A stretch of DNA of 64,000 bases from Deltaproteobacteria bacterium (GTDB lineage Bacteria > Desulfobacterota > Syntrophobacteria > Syntrophobacterales > Syntrophobacteraceae), in NCBI GenBank assembly GCA_021780695.1, contig JAJXYD010000005.1, positions 1 to 64,000 on the forward strand. Direction: 5' to 3'. The notes beneath the pieces were generated by a model. That model saw only the letters and a program-made list of their open reading frames with translations, was not told the DNA's origin and did not search any database. A program made the translations under genes and the position numbers. Below, one piece after another: positions 26,058 through 34,640 of this stretch. How positions within the stretch are numbered: the first letter of the stretch is position 1; each line of letters opens with the position of its first letter.

Positions 26058-28244
26058 ATGGAAGGCTTGGTAAGGGGCGCCTGCACCTTGGCGTTTGCCG
26101 TGGTGTTGTTTTTTGCGGCGCTGGCAGGGGCGGCCGGTGCGCAGGATGTCTCTTGTTCTCAGAATGGCAGTGATCAGGGTTTTTCGCAGACAGTAAAAGA
26201 GTCTGGGGATAAAGATGCCGAAAAGAAGAGTTTGTCTAAAGGCAAAAAAAAGCATTCAAAAAATGCGGGGTCTTCTAAAAAGAAGGATTCTAAAAAGGTT
26301 CAGGCCCAGACAAACAATGTTTTCCAACTGGGGCAGGTAGAGGTTTTCGGCAACGAGGCCCAGAGCCGGAATACGACGGTCGATAGGATTTATTCCAACC
26401 AGATGCTGCTGTTGGATGCCGACAACGTGGCGACGGCCGCTAACCTCGCTCCGGGTGTAACGCTGTCGTTTGGCGGTCAAAGAAACGAGGAAAACATCTA
26501 CATTCGCGGCTTTGGGCCGCAGGAGGTACCGATCTTTCTCGATGGCGTGCCCATCTATGATCCCTATTTCGGCTATCCGCCCCTGGCCGAATTTGCCACT
26601 TACGGGATTTCGGAAATGGTGATTTCCAAGGGGTTTACCTCGGTTCTCTACGGTCCCAACACCATGGGGGGTGCCGTCAATCTTATCACCATGAAACCGC
26701 AGAAGGAATTCGAGGCAAACGGAGGGTCGGGCTATGGTTCAGGCAATACCTATCACGGCTACATGAATTTTGGAACCAACCAGGGACTTTGGTACTTTGA
26801 AGGTGGAGGCTCTTATGAGAATCAGGATTACTTCCCACTCTCTGGGGCCTTCACGCCCACAACGATGACTGGGCCCGGAGGAGTCCTTGGTTACCAGGGG
26901 GATGGTGAGAGGATAAATTCGGCCTTTGACGACTGGCAGGGCCACTTTAAATTGGGATTTACGCCAAACGACACAGATGAATACGCCATTTCTTTCATGA
27001 GACTGCAGGAGCAAAAGGATGCTCCCCCCTATGTGGGGACGGACCCTAACGATATGTCTCACTGGTGGCAGTGGCCGTCCTGGGAATTTCAGGACTTGCA
27101 CTTCAATTCGACCACGGGGGTCTACGACAAAACCTACGTTAAAACGACCGCTTTCTACGATACCTACGATAATGAGTTGCAAAGCTTTACCAACGACGAT
27201 TACAACGTTATCAAATCCCCCCCCGGGTATTCGTTTGACAGTTTCTATAACGACTACACCTACGGCGCTTCGGTGGAAACCGGAACAAAACTGCTTTCCT
27301 ATAACGACATCAAGTTCGCGTTCCATTTCAAGGACGATGTTCACAATGAATGGGAGACCACCCCGGCGACCGCTACTACCCGTGATGAAGATCGGACCTA
27401 CTCGTTTGGGGCCGAAGATACGATCGATTTTACCAGGAAGCTCTATTCGATCGTCGGTATAAGCTATGACGAACTCCAAACTGTTGAAGCCCCAGGCTTT
27501 CCGCTTCTTTCCACCAACGCGTGGAACCCCCAGATCGGTCTTTTCTATAAACTGAGCGACACCGCTACGATCCACGCGAGCGTGGAAGATAAATCCAGAC
27601 TTCCGACCCTCATGGAAAGATACTCTTACAGCCTCAAGCCGGGGTTGCCCAACCCCTATCTAAAACCCGAAAGAGCCACCAACTATGAAGTCGGCTACAA
27701 GGACCTTTTGTTGGGAAAGCTTTCCCTGGAAGCTACCGCTTTCTACGATAACGTCCATGACTTCATACTGGATGTTCCTACAACCACCCCGGCGCCGGGG
27801 GGTGGGGTTTACTACATGAATCAGAACGTTGGCCACATCGATTTTTCAGGTGTGGAGCTGGGGGTTAATGGGGAATTATTTCCACATCTTAAAGGTGGTA
27901 TGAACTATACTTACCTGCAATACGTAAATGTGGACAACAGTTTGCTCATTACAGATCTTCCCCATAACAAGGTCTTCGCCTACCTGCAGTACTTCATGCC
28001 CGTTAAGGGATGGAGCTTACTCGGTTCGGTCGAATATGACACCGACCGCTACAGTGATTCGGGATATGCGCCGGCCGTGGCTACAGCCTATACCCTTGTA
28101 AACTTTAAGGAAATCTATGAAATTTATCCCGGGGTAACGCTTGAGGCGGGCATAGACAATTTATTGGATGAAAACTGGGAGCTTACGGAAGGCTATCCCC
28201 TTGCCGGGCGAACGTTTTTTGTGCAGATGCTCTTTAAATACTGA
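26058..28244 (+). CDS. TonB-dependent outer-membrane receptor
   Basis: 728 residues. A signal peptide (TLAFAVVLFFAALAGAAGAQ) precedes an unusual Lys/Ser-rich stretch (KKSLSKGKKKHSK and onward, about 38-70) and a TonB-box-like VEVFG. The plug domain follows (NIYIRGFGPQEVPIFLDGVPIYDP, VLYGPNTMGGAVNLIT) and then a 22-strand-type barrel ending in the aromatic FFVQMLFKY. Barrel loops carry a KPERATNYEVGYK segment typical of these receptors. The start at 26058 has GGGAGG six bases upstream; the open frame reaches back to 25764 without signal-peptide character. Divergent from modABC and followed by fmdE, tonB and a molybdopterin-fold gene, it probably imports a Mo/W species or related chelate. Confidence 0.93.
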   Translation: MEGLVRGACTLAFAVVLFFAALAGAAGAQDVSCSQNGSDQGFSQTVKESGDKDAEKKSLSKGKKKHSKNAGSSKKKDSKKVQAQTNNVFQLGQVEVFGNEAQSRNTTVDRIYSNQMLLLDADNVATAANLAPGVTLSFGGQRNEENIYIRGFGPQEVPIFLDGVPIYDPYFGYPPLAEFATYGISEMVISKGFTSVLYGPNTMGGAVNLITMKPQKEFEANGGSGYGSGNTYHGYMNFGTNQGLWYFEGGGSYENQDYFPLSGAFTPTTMTGPGGVLGYQGDGERINSAFDDWQGHFKLGFTPNDTDEYAISFMRLQEQKDAPPYVGTDPNDMSHWWQWPSWEFQDLHFNSTTGVYDKTYVKTTAFYDTYDNELQSFTNDDYNVIKSPPGYSFDSFYNDYTYGASVETGTKLLSYNDIKFAFHFKDDVHNEWETTPATATTRDEDRTYSFGAEDTIDFTRKLYSIVGISYDELQTVEAPGFPLLSTNAWNPQIGLFYKLSDTATIHASVEDKSRLPTLMERYSYSLKPGLPNPYLKPERATNYEVGYKDLLLGKLSLEATAFYDNVHDFILDVPTTTPAPGGGVYYMNQNVGHIDFSGVELGVNGELFPHLKGGMNYTYLQYVNVDNSLLITDLPHNKVFAYLQYFMPVKGWSLLGSVEYDTDRYSDSGYAPAVATAYTLVNFKEIYEIYPGVTLEAGIDNLLDENWELTEGYPLAGRTFFVQMLFKY

Positions 28245-28289
28245 GGTCTTGCGGGCCCAAGGCCGTTTAGGGGATTGAGGAGGCTGTTA

Positions 28290-28886
28290 ATGACGGAAGA
28301 TTTCAAAATCCTGCTCGATGAGGCCGAAAGATTTCACGGCCATCTGTGCGCAGGGCTGGTGATAGGCGCAAGGATGGCCGTGGCGGGACTAAGGGAGCTG
28401 GGCATAAGGGAGCCCAAAGGCCGGGAGGGTATGAATTTGGTGATATGGGTTGAAATCGACCGGTGTCCTGTGGACGCTATTATTGCCCTAACCGGCAGGA
28501 CTCCTGGCAGGCGTAGCATAAAAATGATCGATTACGGAAAACAGGCGGCAACTTTTGTGGATACGCGGACACCTGATGCCGTCAGGGTATCCGTTAGAAC
28601 CGGCTGCCTCGAAAAGGCCGAACTGATGGCAAAAGGTCTTGGAGGTTTTAACGATCAAAGGATAGCGCTCCATGAAGCCCTGGCGTCGATGCCCGAGGAG
28701 CAATTGCTTGCCCTGAGCCGGGTGAGCGTGACTATAGGAGCGCAGGATCTTCCCGGAGAAACGCTTGCGACCACTATCTGCCAAAAATGCGGAGAAACGG
28801 TTAAAGATGGTCGCCAGGCGGTGGTGGATGGAGATGTTTTTTGCCGCCCCTGCGCGCTTGGCCGCTCCTATTATGAGGAAATCTGA
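28290..28886 (+). CDS. FmdE-family protein
   Basis: 198 residues. The N-terminal FHGHLCAGLVIGARMAV is the HGHxCxG motif of the FmdE family, named for a protein co-purified with molybdenum formylmethanofuran dehydrogenase. RCPVDAI keeps the second conserved cysteine, but the usual GCTxGKR reads GRTPGRR, so one family cysteine is replaced by Arg. A C-terminal treble-clef-like zinc site is present: CQKCGE and CRPC. GAGGAGG lies before the ATG at 28290. The gene follows the receptor by 45 bp and overlaps nothing. FmdE proteins recur with TonB and molybdate genes; a metal-carrying role is inferred only. Confidence 0.88.
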   Translation: MTEDFKILLDEAERFHGHLCAGLVIGARMAVAGLRELGIREPKGREGMNLVIWVEIDRCPVDAIIALTGRTPGRRSIKMIDYGKQAATFVDTRTPDAVRVSVRTGCLEKAELMAKGLGGFNDQRIALHEALASMPEEQLLALSRVSVTIGAQDLPGETLATTICQKCGETVKDGRQAVVDGDVFCRPCALGRSYYEEI

Positions 28887-28887
28887 A

Positions 28888-29703
28888 ATGATGCCCGTGG
28901 TGGACTGGAATCAAGTGTGGCAAAAGAGCCGGATGGAAAATAGTGTCGTAAGACGCGACCCCGATTTTTGGGATAAGCGTGCGGTTGAATTTACCAGGCA
29001 TGCGACTAAAACCGACTATATAGGGCAGTTTTTGCAAATAATGAAACCCGAGCCGGACTGGAGCGTGCTCGATATCGGGTGCGCGGCGGGAACCCTGGCC
29101 GTTCCCCTGGCCCCGGCGGTAAAGTCCGTTACGGCGCTCGATCCTTCCCCCGTGATGCTCTCGCTTCTTGAGAAACGATGCCGCGATCACGATATCGCCA
29201 ATATCAGGGCTGTGAAGGGAAGGTGGCAGGATGACTGGGATGACCTGGGCATTGGGGTGCACGATGTGGCCGTAGCCTCGAGGTCGCTTATGGTGGACGA
29301 TCTGCGCGAGGCTGTCGTAAAGCTGCAAGGCCGCGCGCGAAAACGCGTCTATCTAACGGCTCTTGTAGGCGATGGCCCCTACGACCGAAAAATTGTCGAG
29401 GCCGCGGGCAGAAAATTTTCCCTCGGAGCCGACTACATTGTCGTCTACAACCTTTTGCACCAGATGGGAATCTACGCAAACATCGCCATTACCAAGACCT
29501 CAAGGGATGCCGACTATGCCGGTGTCGATGAGGCCCTTGACTCGATGCGTTGGATGGTTTTTGAGATGGGCTGCGAAGAAGAGGACAGGGTCGCAAAATT
29601 TCTTCGAAGCACCCTTGTTTTGGAGCAGGGCAGGTATAGATTGCCCTATTCGCGGATCGAACGATGGGCGGTGATCTGGTGGAACCTAAATCAGGCCCTG
29701 TGA
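28888..29703 (+). CDS. Class I SAM-dependent methyltransferase
   Basis: 271 residues. SAM-binding motif I is VLDIGCAAGTLAVPLAP near 60, with motif II acid in VTALDPSPVML. The N-terminal VDWNQVWQKSRMEN and RDPDFWDKRAVEF are typical of a methyltransferase subgroup seen in anaerobes beside metal-uptake genes. The ATG at 28888 has GAGGAA seven bases upstream and lies two bases after the fmdE stop; the longer open frame overlaps fmdE and is unlikely. Substrate unknown. Its constant position in this operon suggests it modifies the imported ligand or a carrier. Confidence 0.85.
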   Translation: MMPVVDWNQVWQKSRMENSVVRRDPDFWDKRAVEFTRHATKTDYIGQFLQIMKPEPDWSVLDIGCAAGTLAVPLAPAVKSVTALDPSPVMLSLLEKRCRDHDIANIRAVKGRWQDDWDDLGIGVHDVAVASRSLMVDDLREAVVKLQGRARKRVYLTALVGDGPYDRKIVEAAGRKFSLGADYIVVYNLLHQMGIYANIAITKTSRDADYAGVDEALDSMRWMVFEMGCEEEDRVAKFLRSTLVLEQGRYRLPYSRIERWAVIWWNLNQAL

Positions 29704-29784
29704 TTGCCGGAGCGGTTCTTTGCAACTGTCCTTTTTCTGTTAGGGTGTATTTTAGCTGCGGGGAGGGATCGGGGGTAAAAGAGC

Positions 29785-30786
29785 GTGTGCGGGAAAAATG
29801 AGACCCCGGTCCCGGCAGTCTCTTTTGAGGAAGCTATTGCCGGGCAGGCAAACCCGGTTAAAGACCTCGAGATCTGCGAATGGGTAGCGGGAGACAATCG
29901 GTCCCGCCGGACAGTTCGTCGCGAAACCGCTTTTGGGGTTGCGGTTGCTTTTGGTCTTCACGTCTTAGCGCCTTTTCTGATCGTATTTCTGGGTATGAGG
30001 TTTTCGGTTCCATCTTTTAGCGAAGCTCCTTTTATCCCGGTTAGCCTGGTAAGTCTGGCCGGTGCGGGCAAGGGCAGTGGGGGATTTCCCGGGTCTCGCG
30101 GAGCGGTTGGGACGGGTACCTCCGGGACCGTGGTAAAAAAGGTATCTGTTTCTAAGGGCAGGGGAGTTGGTGTTGCAATAAAAAAAAGCCCCGCGGCGCT
30201 TCGCAATGTCATTGCAAAGGCTGCAAAACCGCCTGACCGATTAGCAAAAAAAAGCTATAAAGTCACCGGCCCCCAGAGGCAAAAAACGGTCCGGCTCCCG
30301 GTAGCTGACCGTGATGAGGTGTCCGGTAAGCCGCCTTACGGGGGGGCTTCGGTTTTGGCCAATAAGGCGCCGACTTCGTCTGCGCTCTCTTCGGCAATGG
30401 GACATGGCTCTAATAGCAGCGGGCAGGGTGGGGGGGCTCCTACGGGCTTGGGCTCCGGAGCAGGTGCGGGGTATGGAACCGGCGGATCGGGAGGCTTTGG
30501 TCTAACTCAGGTTGACACACAGCCTGTTGTGATTAAAAAAGTCGAGCCTCGGTTTCCGGATGTGGCCAGGCAGATGGGCATTTCCGGTAAAGTGGTTCTC
30601 AAATTTTTGGTGAAGGCGAACGGAAGCGTCGATAAGGTCGCAGTCATCGCTTCCAGGCCGGAGGGAGTCTTTAACGGCAGCGCGATCGAGGCCGTTGGCC
30701 AGTGGAGATTTAAACCCGGTCGCTACCGGGGAAAAGCCGTTGACGTTTGGGTCGAACTCCCGATTCGTTTCGATCTCTCCAGATAG
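29785..30786 (+). CDS. tonB: TonB-family energy transducer
   Basis: 333 residues. One membrane anchor (about 50-72, FGVAVAFGLHVLAPFLIVFLG) is preceded by an unusually long cytoplasmic N-terminus. A Gly/Ser/Lys-rich periplasmic linker (with GAGKGSGG and GAGAGYGTGGSGG) replaces the common Pro-rich one. The C-terminal TonB domain is complete: KVEPRFPDVARQMGISGKVVLKF, then AIEAVGQWRFKPGRYRGKAV and VWVELPIRF. GTG start with a GGGGG-rich site upstream. It would transmit proton-motive force to the receptor encoded upstream; ExbB and ExbD are not in the window. Confidence 0.9.
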   Translation: MCGKNETPVPAVSFEEAIAGQANPVKDLEICEWVAGDNRSRRTVRRETAFGVAVAFGLHVLAPFLIVFLGMRFSVPSFSEAPFIPVSLVSLAGAGKGSGGFPGSRGAVGTGTSGTVVKKVSVSKGRGVGVAIKKSPAALRNVIAKAAKPPDRLAKKSYKVTGPQRQKTVRLPVADRDEVSGKPPYGGASVLANKAPTSSALSSAMGHGSNSSGQGGGAPTGLGSGAGAGYGTGGSGGFGLTQVDTQPVVIKKVEPRFPDVARQMGISGKVVLKFLVKANGSVDKVAVIASRPEGVFNGSAIEAVGQWRFKPGRYRGKAVDVWVELPIRFDLSR

Positions 30787-30802
30787 ACAAAAGGAAATTG
30801 TT

Positions 30803-31315
30803 ATGAAAACCGCGCTAGAGACAATATCGGAACCTGGCCGCAAACGGTCTGAAGAGCTCGGGGCCCCCGGTTGTTCAGGGTCCTTGCGCATAACCGGAAG
30901 GCTAAGGGAGGCCCTGGTAATTTCCTGCGAGCAGCTTTGCGCGATGGAAACCGAGGAGGTCGAAGACATTGCGGTTAATTGCGGCGAGGGAGACCCTGTC
31001 GGCAAAATAGCGAGCATGAAGGGAGTGCTCCTGGAAAATTTGCTTGCAAAGGCTTCAGTGCGAAAGGAAGACCACAACGATACCAAAAAGATGTTCATCG
31101 TGGCTAAGGCCTCGGACGGCTATAAGGCGGTATTCTCCTGGCAGGAGATTTTCAATACTCCCATCGGGGGCGGGGTCATGGTGCTGATCGAAAAAAACGG
31201 CAAGCCCTTATGCGGGGCAGGGGGCGGACTCGAACTTATTTCGCTCCAGGATTATTACAGCGGGCCAAGATATGTTAAAATGCTTGAAAGCATCGAAGTG
31301 GTTATGGTCGAATAA
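30803..31315 (+). CDS. Molybdopterin-dependent oxidoreductase-fold protein (sulfite-oxidase-like domain)
   Basis: 170 residues, no signal peptide. The pattern LRITGRLREALVISCEQLCAM, then GVLLENLLAKASV, then MFIVAKASDGYKAVFSWQEIF and PIGGGVMVLIEKNGKPL matches stand-alone small versions of the oxidoreductase molybdopterin-binding domain. The cysteine that ligates Mo in true sulfite oxidases cannot be assigned with certainty, so it may bind a ligand without being an enzyme. AAAGGAA lies before the ATG at 30803, 16 bp after tonB, so it closes the receptor operon. Confidence 0.75.
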   Translation: MKTALETISEPGRKRSEELGAPGCSGSLRITGRLREALVISCEQLCAMETEEVEDIAVNCGEGDPVGKIASMKGVLLENLLAKASVRKEDHNDTKKMFIVAKASDGYKAVFSWQEIFNTPIGGGVMVLIEKNGKPLCGAGGGLELISLQDYYSGPRYVKMLESIEVVMVE

Positions 31316-31320
31316 AACTT

Positions 31321-31610
31321 TTAGGGGAAAAGGCGCCGCCTTCGGGCTGAGGGGGCCGCAGCTCCATCCGTAAGGTGGAAGCCTTGGAATTGCCGATCGG
31401 CTTGCTTGCCCAATATCACCCTTTTGTGCCTTGATGAGGACGCTTATGTTGTCGCCGACCTTTCTATCTGAGGCCTTGACCCCTTCGAGGCTGACCAGGG
31501 AAGAGACGATAGTGCCGCAGTCAAGGTCAACTTTTGCCTTTGCCGTCACAGTGTCTTTCTCCACGTCCAATACTTTCCCCCTCTAGTGCGTTTGCGGCTC
31601 TGAGTTTCAT
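31321..31610 (-). pseudogene. Molbindin (Mop/TOBE domain) gene broken by two single-base insertions
   Basis: Read leftward from the ATG at 31610 (GGAG upstream), the frame starts MKLRAANALEG, the standard opening of a Mop protein, then slips at a run of five C (31577-31581). The next frame gives VEKDTVTAKAKVDLDCGTI through VGDNISVLIKAQK and slips again at CCC (31419-31421); a third frame gives VILGKQADRQ and ends at TAA (31321-31323). Removing one base at each site restores a 95-residue molybdate/tungstate-binding protein in a single frame (290 nt minus 2). The core of Mop is residues 1-68. It could be a recent pseudogene or two sequencing errors in homopolymers. It is convergent with the molybdopterin-fold gene, 5 bp between the ends. 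Confidence 0.8.
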
Positions 31611-31791
31611 GACGTATCTGCTCCGGGATAAGTTTAAAAAACAGAGAAGCCGAAAATGGTTGACGCTATGAATTCTTTGGCTTTTCGCCGGTAATGCCAA
31701 GGTGTATATAGGAAGTTATGCGCTTTTCTTCATGGGCTGAATGGCCGCTCCCGGCAAGGAGACAGGCGAAAACGCTGCGGAGGTCACATCA

Positions 31792-32910
31792 ATGAAGACC
31801 GATAAGGATCAGGTGGTTTGTAACCTGAGGTCTATTCGCAAGGAAAGGGGACTTTCCCAGAGCGAACTGGCTGAAAGGGTGGGTGTAAAGCGCCAGGCTG
31901 TCTACGACATGGAAACCGGGCGTTATGTGCCAAATACTGCCCTTGCGCTAAAAATTGCAAGAGAGCTGGGTTGCAGGGTCGAAACCCTCTTTGCCCTGGA
32001 TGAGTTGGAGGAAAAAAAGCCTATAACCTTGGTTGAAAAAGCCGAGGCGCCTAACGCCAGGGTATCGGTGGCGAGTGTGCGAGATCGTTTGGTAGCTTAC
32101 CCGCTTGACGGCAAGTGGCTTCTAAACGACGGTTTTCAAGTCGCCGACGGTTTGCTCTCTCAAGACAGCGGGCAGGTGCAACTGCTCTCCGGGGGGGCAA
32201 TCGACAAGAAGGTCTTACTGCTTGGCTGCGATCCGGCCTTTGCAATCCTTGGCGCGCGCGCATCCCTGCGGACCGCCGATGTCGCTGTGCAATGCCGCTT
32301 TGCCTCGAGCCGGCTTGCACTGGAAAGGGTTGCAGCCGGGTATGCCCATATCGCGGGTACGCACCTCCATAACGTACCGGCGGTTGAATCAAATCTGTGC
32401 TTTGCTCGCAAGATGCTCCCGGGCACCCGTGCGATGGTGGTGGCTTTTTCCTTCTTTGAAGAGGGTCTTATGGTTGCGCGGGGAAATCCTCGCAGGATCC
32501 TTTCGGTTGCCGACCTTGCCCAGGAAGGCATAAGATTTGTCAATAGAGAGCCGGGCGCTGCCCTTCGCTCCCTTCTCGATGACCGCTTGGCCCAGGCGGG
32601 TATCCCCGGTGACGCGATTGCGGGCTACGACAAGCTCCTTCCAAGTCATAACCTTTGCGCCCAGATGGTTGCCTTTTGCATGGCGGATGCCGCCCTCGGC
32701 CTTCGGGCCGTAGCCGCCGCCTACGGTCTGGACTTTGTCCCCATGGATGCCGTGCGCTGTGACTTGGTGATCCCCGCCGAATTCATGGAGCTTCCGGCAG
32801 TGAAGGTTCTCCTCGATGTCCTGCAGTCAAAATCGCTTCGTGACGAGCTTTCGGCTCTGCCCGGATACGAATCCTCCTGCACCGGCAAGGTGATTGGAGA
32901 GATACCCTGA
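31792..32910 (+). CDS. XRE-type HTH regulator with a periplasmic-binding-protein-like ligand domain
   Basis: 372 residues. Residues ~10-65 are an XRE helix-turn-helix (LRSIRKERGLSQSELAERVGVKRQAVYDMETGR). The remainder (~95-372) is a PBP-like domain (LLLGCDPAFAILGARAS, AGTHLHN, NREPGAALRSLLDDRL, DAALGLRAVAAAYGLDFVP), the type fused to ModE-like or XRE DNA-binding domains and to molybdopterin enzymes. GGAGG lies eight bases before the ATG at 31792. With the Mo genes on its left it is the best local candidate for an oxyanion- or Mo-cofactor-responsive regulator of the divergent operons. Confidence 0.88.
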   Translation: MKTDKDQVVCNLRSIRKERGLSQSELAERVGVKRQAVYDMETGRYVPNTALALKIARELGCRVETLFALDELEEKKPITLVEKAEAPNARVSVASVRDRLVAYPLDGKWLLNDGFQVADGLLSQDSGQVQLLSGGAIDKKVLLLGCDPAFAILGARASLRTADVAVQCRFASSRLALERVAAGYAHIAGTHLHNVPAVESNLCFARKMLPGTRAMVVAFSFFEEGLMVARGNPRRILSVADLAQEGIRFVNREPGAALRSLLDDRLAQAGIPGDAIAGYDKLLPSHNLCAQMVAFCMADAALGLRAVAAAYGLDFVPMDAVRCDLVIPAEFMELPAVKVLLDVLQSKSLRDELSALPGYESSCTGKVIGEIP

Positions 32911-33342
32911 AATCTTTCGAACCTCAATACAGATCTATTCGGATGACCGGGAAGGCTTCCAAGCTGATGCTGAAAATTAAAAAGCCAACCAGTGGGGCAG
33001 ACCGGTCGGCTTCGAGGAGGAAAGAGTAGATATTTGCCTTTTATTAAGAGCAACTTTGATGCCAAATCCTATCGTTTCTTGATTTCCCTTTATTTGCGAA
33101 TGGTTATCCGGAACAGGCAGGATCGGATCGCAAAAATGATCCAGCCATAATACGGTCAGTTATCCTCAAATCACGCCATGATCCAGTCATGGGAATCGCT
33201 CCATTAATTGCCATTATTTCCCGACTACGACGGGTGTTCCTTTATTGTCGATATATGTCTTGCCAACTTGCCTTTGAATGCTCTATTTTCGCCGTGCCGT
33301 TTTGGCAAATATGTCCAACCTATGCAGTGGAGCTCAATTGCG
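32911..33342. other. Intergenic region with one hairpin, 432 bp
   Basis: A stem AAGCCAACC/GGTCGGCTT (32982-32990 with 33004-33012, one mismatch) lies about 70 bp after the regulator gene. On the minus strand it is followed by TTTTTAATTTT, which looks like a terminator for leftward transcription, yet no leftward gene enters from the right. Apart from this and the expected uppP promoter I see nothing. Confidence 0.45.
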
Positions 33343-34203
33343 ATGATCTATCTCAAAATCATAGTACTTGCGATTTTGCAGGGGGCCTGCGAACTCTTGC
33401 CCGTATCGAGTTCCGCACATGTGATAATTGCCGAAAAACTCATGGGCATAGACCCCGTGGCCCCTTCGATGACCCTTTTGCTCGTCATGCTCCACACCGG
33501 GACCATGTTTGCCGTAATCATTTATTTTCGCCGTGCCTGGAAAGAGAGCTACTTCCGATCCCGCGAGACTTTTCGAAGCTTTGCCTGCCTCGTTGTGGCG
33601 GCTACCTTTCTAACCGGCATCATCGGTATTGTGCTAAAAGAAGTTATTGAAAAGATTTTCCTTCGAGGCACGGCCCACGCACAGGTAGAGATGATCTTTG
33701 GAAATCTTGGCCTCATCGGAGTCTCGCTTGCCGTGGTGGGAATTCTAATAATTTTTTCCGGTCTGCGGGAAGAAGTCCGAAGGCCTTTTAGAGAGGTCGG
33801 CTTAAAAGAGTCGGCCTGGATTGGGGCCGTGCAGGGGCTCTGCCTGCCCTTTAGAGGCTTTTCGCGCTCCGGGGCCACTATTTCAACGGGTCTGCTGGCC
33901 GGTGTTGCCAAAAGGCAGGTCGAAGAATTTAGCTTTGCGCTCGTGGTCGTGCTAACTCCTCCGGTAATTCTTAGAGAAGTGTATCGAATGCTGGAGGTGC
34001 ACCGGGCTGTGTCGGTCGGCTCTTCCGGCCTCTTTGACCTTTTTCTTCCCAGTATTTTCGGAATGGCTGCGAGCTTTTTGGCAGGCCTTTTGGCTCTAAA
34101 ATGGCTTTCCAGATGGCTTGAGGCGGGCCGGTGGAAATATTTTGGCTTCTGGTGCCTTACTATGGCGGCCATTTCGCTCTATCTCTATCACACCGGCTTT
34201 TAG
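33343..34203 (+). CDS. uppP: Undecaprenyl-diphosphatase UppP (BacA family)
   Basis: Dephosphorylates undecaprenyl pyrophosphate so the lipid carrier of peptidoglycan and O-antigen synthesis is recycled; gives bacitracin resistance. The two catalytic signatures are present: QGACELLPVSSSAHVI near residue 12 and PFRGFSRSGATIS near 167. Eight membrane helices. The open frame begins at 33208, but ATG 33343 matches family N-termini (MIYLKIIVLAILQG) and gives 286 residues; GGAG lies ten bases upstream. Confidence 0.94.
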   Translation: MIYLKIIVLAILQGACELLPVSSSAHVIIAEKLMGIDPVAPSMTLLLVMLHTGTMFAVIIYFRRAWKESYFRSRETFRSFACLVVAATFLTGIIGIVLKEVIEKIFLRGTAHAQVEMIFGNLGLIGVSLAVVGILIIFSGLREEVRRPFREVGLKESAWIGAVQGLCLPFRGFSRSGATISTGLLAGVAKRQVEEFSFALVVVLTPPVILREVYRMLEVHRAVSVGSSGLFDLFLPSIFGMAASFLAGLLALKWLSRWLEAGRWKYFGFWCLTMAAISLYLYHTGF

Positions 34204-34214
34204 CGGACCCCTCT

Positions 34215-34640
34215 CTACCGCGTCGGGAGTATCTTGCCTTCCTTGTCCTTTTTTAATGTCTTGGGAGCTATTTTTGTGATGCCAGGCTCCTTGCGAGAAG
34301 AAGCCTGTGAAATGGGGGCTTTCGGGGGGGTGGCCTTTTGGGCGGGGTTGCCGCTGATCTCAGAGCTTAAGGGGGATTCGTCCCCCTTCTTGTTGTAGGC
34401 CGTAACCGCAAAAAAATAAGTGGTTCCCCTCTTTAGGCCTTTAATTGTGACTGTGGTTGTAAGCCTGCCTTTAACCCGGACCACTTTTGTATATTTGCCC
34501 GGTTTTAACCCGTAATGGACCCGGTAGCCAACCACCGAGGGGCCTGGACTGGGGTTCCAGGCCAGGCTTAGGGAAGCGGCTCCGGCTGGAATGGCGGTGA
34601 ACAAAAACACGACGATTACTGCCAGATGCCTCAGCTTCAT
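34215..34640 (-). CDS. Secreted fibronectin type III domain protein
   Basis: 141 residues. A signal peptide (LAVIVVFLFTAIPAGAAS) precedes one FnIII domain at ~25-95: LSLAWNPSPGPSVVGYRVHYG, TTVTIKGLKRGTTYFFAVTAYNKKGDESPLS. A Lys/Pro-rich tail (APISQASSRK and beyond) follows. AAGGAAG lies upstream of the ATG. These single-FnIII exported proteins are common in Desulfobacterota; partner unknown. It is convergent with uppP, 11 bp between stops. Confidence 0.85.
   Translation of the reverse strand: MKLRHLAVIVVFLFTAIPAGAASLSLAWNPSPGPSVVGYRVHYGLKPGKYTKVVRVKGRLTTTVTIKGLKRGTTYFFAVTAYNKKGDESPLSSEISGNPAQKATPPKAPISQASSRKEPGITKIAPKTLKKDKEGKILPTR

Noticed and set aside
26739..27575. 278-codon leftward open frame inside the TonB receptor gene
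   Set aside because: Antisense to a well-supported receptor; no plausible protein features.
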